Of a stretch of DNA of 64,000 bases, positions 9,421 through 18,089 are shown piece after piece. Position 1 is the stretch's first letter; each line of letters starts with the position of its first letter. Origin of the DNA: Tenacibaculum mesophilum (lineage in GTDB: Bacteria > Bacteroidota > Bacteroidia > Flavobacteriales > Flavobacteriaceae). The notes beneath the pieces were generated by a model. That model ran no database searches, was not told where the DNA came from, and was given only the letters and a program-made list of their open reading frames with translations. The stretch covers positions 310,001 through 374,000 of the forward strand of contig NZ_CP032544.1 of assembly GCF_003867075.1 (NCBI RefSeq), given 5' to 3'. Position numbers and translations under genes: made by a program.

Positions 9421-10350
9421 TTACTTTACATTCATTAACTCAACATCAAAAATTAAAGTAGCGTTTGGAGGAATTACACCACCAGCACCTTGTGCACCAT
9501 ATGCTAAGTCAGATGGAATTACTAAACGAGCTTTGTCGCCCACTTTTAACAACTGAATACCTTCATCCCAACCAGGAATTACCTGACCAACACCAATAGC
9601 AAAATCGATAGGTTGTTTGCGCTTATATGATGAATCAAATACAGTTCCATCTAATAACTGACCTTTATAGTGTACAGAAACCATAGCTCCTTTAGTAGCT
9701 TGTTTTCCGTCTCCATTTTGTAAGATCTTATAACGTAAACCGCTTGGAGTTTCGTCATATCCTGCTGCTACTTGATCTAATAACTCTTTTTGTTTAGCTT
9801 TTGCTTCAGCTTCACGTTTTTCACGAGCTCCTTCAAAAGTTCTAAAAGCTTCTACAGCATTAAAAGCTTCAGCATCACTACCAACACGAATAATTTCTAC
9901 ATCCATAGTATCGTCTTGAGCAATTGTATCAACAACGTCTTGTCCTTCAACAACACTACCAAAAACAGTGTGTTTACCGTCTAACCAAGGAGTAGCAACA
10001 TGTGTAATAAAAAATTGAGAACCATTGGTTCCAGGTCCTGCATTTGCCATTGATAATTTTCCTGGAGCATCGTGCTTTAATTCAGGATGAATTTCATCAT
10101 CAAATTTATAACCAGGGTTTCCTGTTCCTGTTCCTTGAGGGCAACCACCTTGAATCATAAAATCAGCAATTACACGGTGAAATTTTAACCCATTATAATA
10201 AGGAGTTCCCTGTGGTTTTGCTGAGTTTTCTAAGTTTCCTTCTGCTAAAGCAACAAAGTTACCTACAGTTCCAGGAGTTTTTTCGTATTCTAAGTTTACT
10301 AAAATATCACCTTTTGGAGTGGTGAACTTTGCATAAATTCCGTTATCCAT
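9421..10350 (-). CDS. Peptidyl-prolyl isomerase, cyclophilin-FKBP fusion
   Basis: A 309-residue protein joining two unrelated prolyl isomerase folds. Residues 1-150 are a cyclophilin domain with [22 protein letters not shown] and [11 protein letters not shown] charged linker (about 165-195) leads to an FKBP domain (about 200-309) with [23 protein letters not shown] and [13 protein letters not shown]. Both domains keep the usual active-site residues (Arg and Phe of the cyclophilin, the Tyr/Asp/Trp set of FKBP). No signal peptide is visible, so it is probably a cytoplasmic folding factor. It has its own terminator and is monocistronic. Confidence 0.93.
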   Translation of the reverse strand: MDNGIYAKFTTPKGDILVNLEYEKTPGTVGNFVALAEGNLENSAKPQGTPYYNGLKFHRVIADFMIQGGCPQGTGTGNPGYKFDDEIHPELKHDAPGKLSMANAGPGTNGSQFFITHVATPWLDGKHTVFGSVVEGQDVVDTIAQDDTMDVEIIRVGSDAEAFNAVEAFRTFEGAREKREAEAKAKQKELLDQVAAGYDETPSGLRYKILQNGDGKQATKGAMVSVHYKGQLLDGTVFDSSYKRKQPIDFAIGVGQVIPGWDEGIQLLKVGDKARLVIPSDLAYGAQGAGGVIPPNATLIFDVELMNVK

Positions 10351-10459
10351 TTTTCTCTTGTTTATTTATATGTGTATGATTCCAGTGTCCAAAATTTAAG
10401 GGAAAAAAGAATCTTTTTTTTAAATAGCTAAATCATTGTTTTTCTTAGCAATGACAAAG

Positions 10460-12013
10460 TTAGTTTTTTACTGATAAAGTTGAAAGGTTAAAGCTTAAAC
10501 CTATGTTAATATTGTTTGAGTTAACATTACCGAAAGGAGAATAATATCTACCTCCAGACGCAATTATAGAAACCTGATTTACTATATCATAACTCAATCC
10601 AAGTGTAGGACGGATAATGATTCCTTCGTCAGTATCTATACCAGCACCTCCACCAGCTCCTGCCATAACTTCTATAAATCCACGCATTTTTTTATTAAAA
10701 AAATACGGACTATATATACCACCACCGACTAATCCGTGAGCATATCCACCCGAACGACCGTCATATGCAAAACCTGCTTCTCCGGAAATATATAGCGAAT
10801 GATTTAAATCATAGTTAACTTTAAAACCAATTAATTGTAAATCAATTTCAGTAGCGTCGTAAATATCATCTGTTTTAGCAACATCAAAATAACTTTGATT
10901 TTGAACTTCAAAACGTAACCCTTTTGTACGATAAGTACTGTTCTCTTTGGAAGATGTTCCGCCATTTAATCCGAAGTATTTTAAACCAAACCCGAAAGTA
11001 TAGGCTTCTAAATCACCTGCAATTGCACGATAATATCCACCATGACCACTAATGGCAATGTTTTTAAATAGTTTTAAGTCAATTCCTGCAGAAGGGTAGA
11101 TCATTAACCCACCTTCAGGAGCCACACGACCACCAGCAGCACCAATACCTAATTTTCCGAAGATATTAATGTATTTTGATTGATATGGATGATATCCAGC
11201 ACCTACAAATAAATCCATAAAACCAGCACGTAGCCCCCTGTAAATTGCGTCGGTGTGAGCAAATAGAAAAGTGTTTTCGTTCAAATATTTCTGATACTCA
11301 AATCCAAGTACATATAGTAATTCATTTAGGTCATCCCCATTATCTTTTTTCGAATTACCAATAGGTTTAAAGAAATCAAAACGAATTTGTTGTGCATTTT
11401 TAACCACTGGTTTACTCCAAAAACTATCTGGAGAAAGATTGTCTGCTACAAATTTTTGATGCGCTTTATCATAATCAGTAAAACGTAAAATACTTGGTAT
11501 CTCTACAAAGAAAGAAACTGAATTACTTTTAATTTCTCCTGATAAAAAGTTAACATGACTGTATTGTACACCAAAAGAATAATCATTTTTCTTGTATTGT
11601 AATCCGATATTCGGATTGATAAAACCGCCATCATTTACCAAGTAACGATATCCGCCGCCGCCGCCAAAATGGAAATTAGCATCAATATATAAGTTTTTGT
11701 ATAGTTTTTTATTTATTCCTAATTCAGCACCTAACGTAAATAATCCTCCTTGGTCTCCTGTTACCGCAAAATGAAATCCAGCTCCACCATATAACCAATC
11801 ATTAATAGGGATTTGATAATGCAAGCCAGTCAAACCCATCGTTGATTTTAAGTCAGGAAACTTATCCGAAGGCATTTCAACAGGAATAAAATTCAAACGA
11901 ACTTTATTGTGTAATTCTTTTCCTTGTAAACTCGATAAACCCTCTTGACTATAAGTTAGGAAAGAGAAAAGAGAGAAGAGAAAAGAGAATATGTAGGGTT
12001 TGTTAAAACTCAC
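10460..12013 (-). CDS. Outer-membrane beta-barrel protein, function unknown
   Basis: A 517-residue protein with an N-terminal signal peptide (hydrophobic to about residue 20, cleavage near TYSQ). The remainder is glycine and aromatic rich with many short amphipathic strands (for example FHFGGGGGYRYL, GAGGGAGIDT), typical of outer-membrane barrels. A possible internal duplication is suggested by two glycine-rich barrel halves, before and after about residue 350. Its start overlaps the last 11 bases of prfC, so it is probably translated from the prfC transcript. I cannot name a substrate. Confidence 0.7.
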   Translation of the reverse strand: MSFNKPYIFSFLFSLFSFLTYSQEGLSSLQGKELHNKVRLNFIPVEMPSDKFPDLKSTMGLTGLHYQIPINDWLYGGAGFHFAVTGDQGGLFTLGAELGINKKLYKNLYIDANFHFGGGGGYRYLVNDGGFINPNIGLQYKKNDYSFGVQYSHVNFLSGEIKSNSVSFFVEIPSILRFTDYDKAHQKFVADNLSPDSFWSKPVVKNAQQIRFDFFKPIGNSKKDNGDDLNELLYVLGFEYQKYLNENTFLFAHTDAIYRGLRAGFMDLFVGAGYHPYQSKYINIFGKLGIGAAGGRVAPEGGLMIYPSAGIDLKLFKNIAISGHGGYYRAIAGDLEAYTFGFGLKYFGLNGGTSSKENSTYRTKGLRFEVQNQSYFDVAKTDDIYDATEIDLQLIGFKVNYDLNHSLYISGEAGFAYDGRSGGYAHGLVGGGIYSPYFFNKKMRGFIEVMAGAGGGAGIDTDEGIIIRPTLGLSYDIVNQVSIIASGGRYYSPFGNVNSNNINIGLSFNLSTLSVKN

Positions 12014-13589
12014 TAGTGAAATGTAATTTTACCGTTGGATATTTGCTTTGTGTCATTTGAATTGTAAACGGAGAATCAGCTAAAAACACTAGTTGACCTT
12101 GTTTGTCTTTAGCTAAATAACGTTGTTTTACACGTTTAAACTCTTTGAACTCTTCATTTTTAGGGTCTTCTGGTTCAACCCAACAAGCTTTGTGTACTGC
12201 AATATTTTCATACGAACATTTAGCACCATATTCATGCTCTAAACGATACTGAATTACCTCGTATTGTAGAGCTCCAACTGTACCAATAATTCTTCGACCG
12301 TTCATATCTAAGGTAAATAACTGAGCAACTCCTTCATCCATTAACTGGTCTAAACCTTTATAAAGTTGTTTAGCCTTCATTGGGTCAGCATTATTTACAT
12401 AACGGAAATGTTCTGGAGAGAAACTAGGAATTCCTTTAAAATTTAATTGTTCTCCTTCTGTTAATGTATCTCCAATTTTAAAGTTTCCAGTATCGTGTAA
12501 ACCAACAATGTCACCTGGGAAAGACTCTTCAACAATTTCTTTTTTCTCAGCAAAAAAGGCATTCGGACTAGAAAATTTTACTTTTTTACCGTTACGAACA
12601 TGTAAGTAGGGTGTGTTTCTTTTAAAAGTTCCTGATACAATCTTTACAAAAGCTAAACGATCACGGTGTTTCGGATCCATGTTTGCATGAATCTTAAACA
12701 CAAATCCTGTTAACTTTTCCTCTTTAGAGTCTACCAAACGTTCCTCAGCTTTTTTTGGCTGTGGATTTGGAGCAATATCAATAAAGCAATCTAATAACTC
12801 TTTTACTCCAAAATTATTTAAAGCAGAACCAAAGAAAACAGGCTGTAAATCTCCATTAACATAAGCTTCTTGGTCAAAGTCTGGATATACTTCATTTACT
12901 AACTCCAATTCTTCACGAAGTGTATTTGCAGAATTTTCTCCTACAATTTTATCTAGCTCAGGGTTATCTATATCATCAAATTCAACACCTTCAGAAATAG
13001 TTTGTTTGTTGTCTCCGGAAAAGATATTTAATTTCTTTTCCCAAATATTATAAATTCCTTTAAAGTCATATCCCATTCCGATAGGGAAGCTTAACGGAGT
13101 TACTTTTAAACCTAGTTTTTGCTCAACTTCATCTAATAAATCAAAAGCATCTTTACCTTCACGGTCTAATTTATTGATAAAAACAATCATTGGAATTTTA
13201 CGCATACGACAAACCTCTACTAATTTTTCGGTTTGTTCCTCAACCCCTTTTGCGACATCAATAACTACAATAACACTATCTACCGCAGTTAAGGTTCTAA
13301 AGGTGTCCTCAGCAAAATCTTTGTGACCAGGGGTATCAAGAATATTGATTTTTTTGTCTTTATAAATAAAAGCTAATACAGAGGTAGCAACAGAGATACC
13401 ACGTTGGCGCTCAATCTCCATAAAATCAGAAGTAGCTCCTTTTTTAATTTTATTATTTTTTACCGCACCAGCTTCTTGAATCGCTCCACCAAAAAGTAAT
13501 AATTTTTCAGTTAAGGTGGTTTTACCTGCATCTGGGTGTGATATAATTCCGAATGTACGTCTCTTCTGTATTTCTTCTAAAAAACTCAT
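12003..13589 (-). CDS. prfC: Peptide chain release factor 3
   Basis: A 528-residue translational GTPase. G1 is HPDAGKTT near the N-terminus, the switch region reads QRGISVATSV, G3 is DTPGHKDF and G4 is NKLD. Length and order fit RF3, which recycles RF1/RF2 from terminated ribosomes. Full-length with no visible defect. The outer-membrane barrel gene follows with an 11-base overlap, which suggests cotranscription but no obvious functional link. Confidence 0.96.
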   Translation of the reverse strand: MSFLEEIQKRRTFGIISHPDAGKTTLTEKLLLFGGAIQEAGAVKNNKIKKGATSDFMEIERQRGISVATSVLAFIYKDKKINILDTPGHKDFAEDTFRTLTAVDSVIVVIDVAKGVEEQTEKLVEVCRMRKIPMIVFINKLDREGKDAFDLLDEVEQKLGLKVTPLSFPIGMGYDFKGIYNIWEKKLNIFSGDNKQTISEGVEFDDIDNPELDKIVGENSANTLREELELVNEVYPDFDQEAYVNGDLQPVFFGSALNNFGVKELLDCFIDIAPNPQPKKAEERLVDSKEEKLTGFVFKIHANMDPKHRDRLAFVKIVSGTFKRNTPYLHVRNGKKVKFSSPNAFFAEKKEIVEESFPGDIVGLHDTGNFKIGDTLTEGEQLNFKGIPSFSPEHFRYVNNADPMKAKQLYKGLDQLMDEGVAQLFTLDMNGRRIIGTVGALQYEVIQYRLEHEYGAKCSYENIAVHKACWVEPEDPKNEEFKEFKRVKQRYLAKDKQGQLVFLADSPFTIQMTQSKYPTVKLHFTSEF

Positions 13590-13684
13590 CTATAAATTTT
13601 AAGGTTGCAAAGATACATTTTAAAGCGAACTGTTCAAAAGAAGCTTTACACAGATATGTTTTTTAATTTGAAGAATGAAATTAG

Positions 13685-15088
13685 CTATAATTTTACGGGA
13701 GAGTTTATCAAGTTTTTCCAGTTTTCAATTATTTCGATAGGGTGATTCATTTCATCATCTAAATTACGTTTTTTTTGCTCTTTATATGCTGGGACTTCTT
13801 GTTTAACAAATTGGTCAAATTTAGGGTTATTACCATGTTTATCATCTTGCCCAATTTCCCAAACTATGTTTGTAGCAACACCGTTATCTTTTATTCTACA
13901 ATAGTAAGTTCTGTCAGTAGCTAAAGTTTGTCCAATAACATAAGCACGTTCAGTCATAAATTTTTCAGTTTTTACAGCATTATCACTTGCTTTCATTATA
14001 GCATCATATGTGTTTTTTGCATGTTTTATAAAACTTTTAGCTGTTTTTGCAAGTGTACCTGTATTAGCTTTTCCATAACTAGATTTATTAGCAGGCAACC
14101 ATTCTCCCTTACTGTTTTTATTCATAGGGTCAACATTTGCCATTTCTTGATAAATACTTAATTGAAGAGTTGCACCTAACATAAAAACTGTAAAACCAGC
14201 ATTTGCTTTATCTTTTTGTTGAAGTGTACCCAACATACCCTGAGCTCCAGAAAGAAAGGTTTGGTCATATTTTTGTAATAAATTAAATAAATGTTCACGA
14301 TCTTCTTTATTATTAAGATTTCGCTGTTTTAGTGCAGGAACGTATTCGTAGTTAATTTTTTGTATTAGATTAGTAATAGCTCCACTAATAGAGTCTATTT
14401 TACTTTGTTGTATTTCTTGTTTAACTATTTTGGTAATCTGAGCGTATACTTCGTCAAAATATTCAGGAATTTCAGGAGGGAAAATAGCTTCGATAATTGC
14501 GTTGGCAATTGCGCCACCAACAGCACTAAGCATTCCAGAAGCAATTCCTTTACCCATAAAAACGGCTACACTTTTAGCATTAAGCTTTAATGATAATGAG
14601 TTTAAACTTGAGTATAGCTTTGGCGATGTTATAAATTTAGGCTCTTGTAGTATTGGAATATATTCATTGTTAAGTCCAATGTTTTTTAATAAAAAGTATA
14701 AAACGGCTTTGTTGGTAATAACCTCATATACAAGAGTCCGTTTAGGAAAATCATTAAAATTCTCTGATAAGAAAGTTATTCTACTACTTAAAACTACTTC
14801 ATTAGGAAGTAAAGGGTATTCATCAAAAATGCCTCTTTTAAGGCAATTTATATTTGGTTCTAATTCTTTAGGTGTATTAGGCACTTCTTCTGGTTTAGCC
14901 ACTTTAATTTCTGTTGTTAAGTTATCTTTATCAATAGAAACTGGTGGTGCGCCAGGTAACTTTTTTTGAATGAAAGTATTAACTTTTAGAGTGTAATACT
15001 CTTTAGGTGTTTCTGGCTGTAAGTTACCGTAAACTAATAAAATATCAGGATTGATAGTGCTTAGTTTTTTTTGAGTTAATTGAATCAT
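13685..15088 (-). CDS. Putative Cry delta-endotoxin-like pore-forming protein
   Basis: A 467-residue protein with no signal peptide. Residues 171-205 form a glycine/alanine-rich hydrophobic helix pair (GIASGMLSAVGGAIANAI). Amphipathic helices follow (about 208-250, IPEYFDEVYAQITKIVKQEI), then 262-290, and then a hydrophobic central helix at about 297-318 (AGFTVFMLGATLQLSIYQEM). This order and the last segment resemble domain I of insecticidal Cry proteins, in which a buried helix resembling LPVYAQAANLHL is surrounded by amphipathic ones. Here the helical domain lies in the second half, after about 165 unfamiliar residues, and no beta-rich domains II/III follow, so it would be an atypical member. 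It is flanked by prfC and idi and looks like a lone gene. Other helical pore formers are possible. The gene call is firm; the family call is moderate. Confidence 0.5.
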   Translation of the reverse strand: MIQLTQKKLSTINPDILLVYGNLQPETPKEYYTLKVNTFIQKKLPGAPPVSIDKDNLTTEIKVAKPEEVPNTPKELEPNINCLKRGIFDEYPLLPNEVVLSSRITFLSENFNDFPKRTLVYEVITNKAVLYFLLKNIGLNNEYIPILQEPKFITSPKLYSSLNSLSLKLNAKSVAVFMGKGIASGMLSAVGGAIANAIIEAIFPPEIPEYFDEVYAQITKIVKQEIQQSKIDSISGAITNLIQKINYEYVPALKQRNLNNKEDREHLFNLLQKYDQTFLSGAQGMLGTLQQKDKANAGFTVFMLGATLQLSIYQEMANVDPMNKNSKGEWLPANKSSYGKANTGTLAKTAKSFIKHAKNTYDAIMKASDNAVKTEKFMTERAYVIGQTLATDRTYYCRIKDNGVATNIVWEIGQDDKHGNNPKFDQFVKQEVPAYKEQKKRNLDDEMNHPIEIIENWKNLINSPVKL

Positions 15089-15215
15089 TTTAACTAGATT
15101 TTGTAGTGAATTAATTTAATTACTCTAAACTAAGAAAACTAAATGAAAAGTTTTTTTATTTAGGTATAAGCGTTATGTTTTTGTGTATAGACTAATTAAA
15201 ATTAACTGTTTTTCG

Positions 15216-15223
15216 TAAGTTTG
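15216..15223 (+). promoter_or_regulatory. Bacteroidetes -7 element for idi
   Basis: TAAGTTTG matches the TAnnTTTG consensus 20 bases before the idi start codon, giving a short leader. I see no clear -33 TTTG at the right spacing. Confidence 0.5.
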
Positions 15224-15242
15224 CTTTTCATAAATTTTCTGT

Positions 15243-15764
15243 ATGAAGGAGCAAGTAATTTTAGTTGATCAGCAAGACAACCCTATAGGACTAATGGAAA
15301 AGATAGAAGCACACGAAAAAGCTTTGTTGCATAGAGCGTTTTCGGTATTCGTTTTTAATGATAAAAACGAGTTAATGTTGCAACAACGTGCTGCTGAAAA
15401 ATACCATTCTCCTTTGTTATGGACAAATACTTGTTGTTCACACCAAAGAGATGGAGAATCGAACATTGAAGCTGGAAAACGTAGATTACAAGAAGAAATG
15501 GGGTTTTCATGTGAGTTAGAAGAAGTATTCTCTTTTATTTATAAAGCTCCGTTTGATAATGGCTTAACAGAGCATGAATACGATCATGTAATGATTGGTC
15601 GATTTAACGACGAACCTATTGTAAACCCTGAAGAAGTGGCGTCATATAAATGGATGCCTTTAGAGGAGGTGAAAAATGATATAGAAAATCATCCAGAAAA
15701 GTATACAGCTTGGTTTAAAATAATTTTTAAAGAATCGTACGATAAAATATCTAAGTATATTTAA
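15243..15764 (+). CDS. idi: Isopentenyl-diphosphate delta-isomerase, type 1
   Basis: A 173-residue Nudix-fold enzyme interconverting isopentenyl and dimethylallyl diphosphate in the cytoplasm. Visible marks are the catalytic cysteine in NTCCSHQRDGE, the Nudix-like stretch EAGKRRLQEEMGF and the acidic C-terminal HEYDHV. It supplies prenyl units for menaquinone, whose late genes appear in this window at 42-48 kb. The next gene starts 2 bases after its stop codon, so idi heads a tight three-gene operon. Confidence 0.95.
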   Translation: MKEQVILVDQQDNPIGLMEKIEAHEKALLHRAFSVFVFNDKNELMLQQRAAEKYHSPLLWTNTCCSHQRDGESNIEAGKRRLQEEMGFSCELEEVFSFIYKAPFDNGLTEHEYDHVMIGRFNDEPIVNPEEVASYKWMPLEEVKNDIENHPEKYTAWFKIIFKESYDKISKYI

Positions 15765-15766
15765 TT

Positions 15767-16180
15767 ATGCCTAAAGTAACAGTTCACAGAAAAGCACATT
15801 TTAATGCAGCACATAGGTTATTTAACCCTAAATGGTCTGATGAGAAAAATTACGAGGTTTTTGGTAAGTGTAGTAACCCTAATTACCACGGTCATAATTA
15901 TGAGCTAATTGTTTCATTAACTGGTGAGATAGATCAAGAAACAGGATATGTATATGATTTAGGTAAGTTGAAAGATTTAATTAAGTCGAAGGTTGAAGAT
16001 CTATTGGATCATAAAAACTTAAATATTGAAGTAAAGGAGTTTAAAAATGTTAATCCTACAGTAGAAAACATATCAGTAGTAATTTATAATAAGTTACGTG
16101 TAAGTATTCCAGAAAAATTAGACTTAGCAATTACATTATATGAAACTCCAAGAAACTACGTAACTTATAGAGGTACATAA
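15767..16180 (+). CDS. 6-pyruvoyl-tetrahydropterin synthase / QueD family
   Basis: A 137-residue protein with the zinc-binding histidines of the PTPS fold (HFNAAHRL and YHGHNY), a cysteine before the second pair (GKCSNPN), LLDHKNLN, and the late PTVENIS and TLYETPRN glutamate motifs. The family acts on dihydroneopterin triphosphate, giving either 6-carboxytetrahydropterin (queuosine path) or 6-pyruvoyltetrahydropterin. The sequence alone does not separate these here. It sits between idi and manA with 2- and 3-base gaps, an operon that does not reveal the pathway. Confidence 0.88.
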   Translation: MPKVTVHRKAHFNAAHRLFNPKWSDEKNYEVFGKCSNPNYHGHNYELIVSLTGEIDQETGYVYDLGKLKDLIKSKVEDLLDHKNLNIEVKEFKNVNPTVENISVVIYNKLRVSIPEKLDLAITLYETPRNYVTYRGT

Positions 16181-16183
16181 TTT

Positions 16184-17155
16184 ATGATAAACCAATTACT
16201 ACGATTTACTCCAATTTTAAAGCAAAAGGTTTGGGGAGGAAAAAAACTAAACCTACTACTTCATAAAAACTCAGACGGATCCAATATTGGAGAGAGTTGG
16301 GAAATTTCAGATGTTGATGGAGATGAATCGGTTGTTAGTAATGGTAACCTTAAAGGAAGAACATTAAGAAGTCTTTTAAAAGAGTATAAGAACGATTTAG
16401 TAGGTGAATATGTATATGAAACTTTTGGAGAGCAGTTTCCATTATTAATAAAATTTATTGATGCAAAAGAGGTTTTAAGTATTCAAGTACATCCTGATGA
16501 TAAATTAGCAGAACTTCAAGAGTCTTTTGGGAAGACAGAGATGTGGTATGTAATGCAAGCCGATAATGAAGCTAACATTATTATAGGTTTTAAAGAAAAC
16601 TCTAATAAAGAAGAATATGTATATCACCTAAATAACAAGACGCTCTTAAGTATTTTAAATGTAGATAAAGTGTCCAAAGGAGATGTTTATTTTGTGCCAC
16701 CAGGAAGAGTACACGCTATTGGTGCTGGTTTACTGATTGCTGAAATTCAACAAACCTCAGACATAACTTACCGTATTTACGATTGGGATAGAAAAGATAT
16801 AGACGGTAATTACCGAGAACTCCATACTGAAAAAGCATTAGAAGCTATTGATTTCTCAGCTAAAAGTTCCTATAAAACAACTTATAAGAAACAAAAAAAT
16901 ATAGCGAATAAAGTTGTTACATGCCCTTATTTTACAACAAATATATTACCAGTGGAGGGGAAAAAAGAAATAGATTTATCTAAAAAAGATTGCTTCGTAA
17001 TTTATATGTGCGTAGAGGGGGAGGTAACATTCTTTTATGAAAGTCAACAAGAAGTTGTAAGAAAAGGAGAAACAATCTTGGTACCAGCATGTATTGATAA
17101 AGTGGAAATTTTATCAGAAAACCCTTCAGAACTATTAGAAACGTATATAAAATAA
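16184..17155 (+). CDS. manA: Mannose-6-phosphate isomerase, class I
   Basis: A 323-residue cupin-type isomerase interconverting mannose-6-phosphate and fructose-6-phosphate. The N-terminal KVWGG, the zinc ligands in QVHPDD and EMWYV, and the PPGRVHAIGAG loop are all present. The length matches the short bacterial form. It is the last gene of the idi operon and is followed by a stem-loop shared with a convergent gene. The product could feed GDP-mannose for surface polysaccharide. Confidence 0.93.
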   Translation: MINQLLRFTPILKQKVWGGKKLNLLLHKNSDGSNIGESWEISDVDGDESVVSNGNLKGRTLRSLLKEYKNDLVGEYVYETFGEQFPLLIKFIDAKEVLSIQVHPDDKLAELQESFGKTEMWYVMQADNEANIIIGFKENSNKEEYVYHLNNKTLLSILNVDKVSKGDVYFVPPGRVHAIGAGLLIAEIQQTSDITYRIYDWDRKDIDGNYRELHTEKALEAIDFSAKSSYKTTYKKQKNIANKVVTCPYFTTNILPVEGKKEIDLSKKDCFVIYMCVEGEVTFFYESQQEVVRKGETILVPACIDKVEILSENPSELLETYIK

Positions 17156-17185
17156 GCTTAAGAGAAAAAAATCTCCTAAGCTTAT
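17152..17185. terminator. Stem-loop after manA
   Basis: The arms ATAAGCTTAAGAGA and TCTCCTAAGCTTAT pair with one mismatch around a six-A loop, and the manA stop codon lies in the left arm. No T run follows on the plus strand, so it may be a weak terminator or a 3' stability element. Confidence 0.45.
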
Positions 17186-17246
17186 AAACAAACCAAACTA
17201 ACTTAACGATTGCTTAATTGATTGTAAAATAAATTTTTAGGAATAA

Positions 17247-17600
17247 TTAAGACGCTTTTTTAATTGTATAGCTAAAAGTAGCTGTACATATAATATTTTG
17301 TTTCTTTTCTTCTTTTTTAGATACTGTTATATTGAAAATAATCTCAGTATCACTCAATTTTTTAATATTGTTTTTGATAACAAGTTTATCATTAAGGTAT
17401 GCGTTGCTTAACAGATCAAACTCGATACTGTTAAAACTAAAATTAGAAGAGTCTGGATAAAAGCCTAAAGAAGTATTCGCGCTAGATTCAATTTTATCGT
17501 ATAAAACTGAAGTTTTTAACACTTTGTTTTTGCTAACCTGCTTTTTGTTAACTATAAATTGATTTGGCTGACTGTTTGATGTGATATTTAATGTTTTCAT
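17247..17600 (-). CDS. Small hypothetical protein, hotdog-like C-terminal half
   Basis: A 117-residue protein I cannot name. The N-terminal half is polar with no signal peptide. The second half (EFDLLSNAYLNDKLVIKNNI, then INFTVS-like and IICTATFSYTI) alternates hydrophobic residues in a way reminiscent of hotdog-fold thioesterase strands, but no catalytic residues stand out. It starts 8 bases after the stop of a 37-codon reading frame on the same strand and may be coexpressed with it. It converges on manA. Confidence 0.55.
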   Translation of the reverse strand: MKTLNITSNSQPNQFIVNKKQVSKNKVLKTSVLYDKIESSANTSLGFYPDSSNFSFNSIEFDLLSNAYLNDKLVIKNNIKKLSDTEIIFNITVSKKEEKKQNIICTATFSYTIKKAS

Positions 17601-17607
17601 GATAATT

Positions 17608-17721
17608 TTAAGGATTAAGTATTAGTAATTCCGGATCTCTGTAAAATGGATTTTGTACTGAGTACATTACAGTTGAGGCTACATGTTTTCTAATTGAGTT
17701 TCGATACTTAAAAGTGTTCAT
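17608..17721 (-). CDS. Possible 37-residue small protein
   Basis: ATG at 17721, stop at 17608-17610. The product is polar and basic in its first half (MNTFKYRNSIRKHV...) and ends ...RDPELLILNP. It lies on the same strand as, and 8 bases upstream of, the 117-residue gene, which suggests coupling. It contains no hydrophobic segment. The frame is short enough to be chance; the support is its tidy spacing and protein-like composition in an AT-rich region. Confidence 0.35.
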   Translation of the reverse strand: MNTFKYRNSIRKHVASTVMYSVQNPFYRDPELLILNP

Positions 17722-17753
17722 AATGTTTAAAATTTAAAATATTAGTAAATAAA

Positions 17754-17781
17754 AAAGGTGCTTTTTTAAAAAAGCACCTTT
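17754..17781 (-). terminator. Palindromic terminator inside the small-gene cluster
   Basis: A perfect 28-base palindrome (AAAGGTGCTTTTTT / AAAAAAGCACCTTT) with an A run to the left, which is a T run on the minus strand. It falls between the 44-codon and 37-codon reading frames, so transcription from upstream would end here or be partly read through. Confidence 0.75.
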
Positions 17782-17808
17782 GGTTAAATTTATATTAAAA
17801 TTGATTGT

Positions 17809-17943
17809 TTAAAATCGATGTTTAAATCTGTTTCTTTGGGTGCTTTTAGTTACATATACATATTGTTTATGCATGCGGGCAGTACACATAATCGAATTGA
17901 TTGTGTTAAAAATAAACGTGTATGTACCTAAAAGCGTCTTCAT
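17809..17943 (-). CDS. Possible 44-residue small basic protein
   Basis: ATG at 17943, stop at 17809-17811. The product begins MKTLLGTYTFIFNTINSIM and ends in a basic tail (KSTQRNRFKHRF). A terminator palindrome follows 28 bases downstream, as expected for a small transcription unit. I do not recognise it. It could instead be a noncoding RNA whose sequence happens to be open. The region 17601-18089 otherwise holds only the second small frame, that terminator and the kdsB promoter. Confidence 0.35.
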   Translation of the reverse strand: MKTLLGTYTFIFNTINSIMCTARMHKQYVYVTKSTQRNRFKHRF

Positions 17944-18053
17944 AATGACTCAAAAGTAGTAAAAGTTTTTAATAATTGAACAAAACTAAAAAGTATTTAA
18001 TGTTAAAGTTTTATCAATGTGAGTATTATCAGTTTTTATGATGGCAGTTTAAA

Positions 18054-18072
18054 TACGTATCTTTGATACGTA
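18054..18072 (+). promoter_or_regulatory. kdsB -7 element inside an inverted repeat
   Basis: TATCTTTG at 18058-18065 fits the TAnnTTTG -7 consensus 24 bases before the kdsB start codon. It is embedded in the perfect inverted repeat TACGTATC-TTT-GATACGTA, which spans the -7 element and the expected transcription start. A repressor bound here would block initiation. No regulator candidate is adjacent. Confidence 0.5.
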
Positions 18073-18089
18073 AACACTTATGATTATTT

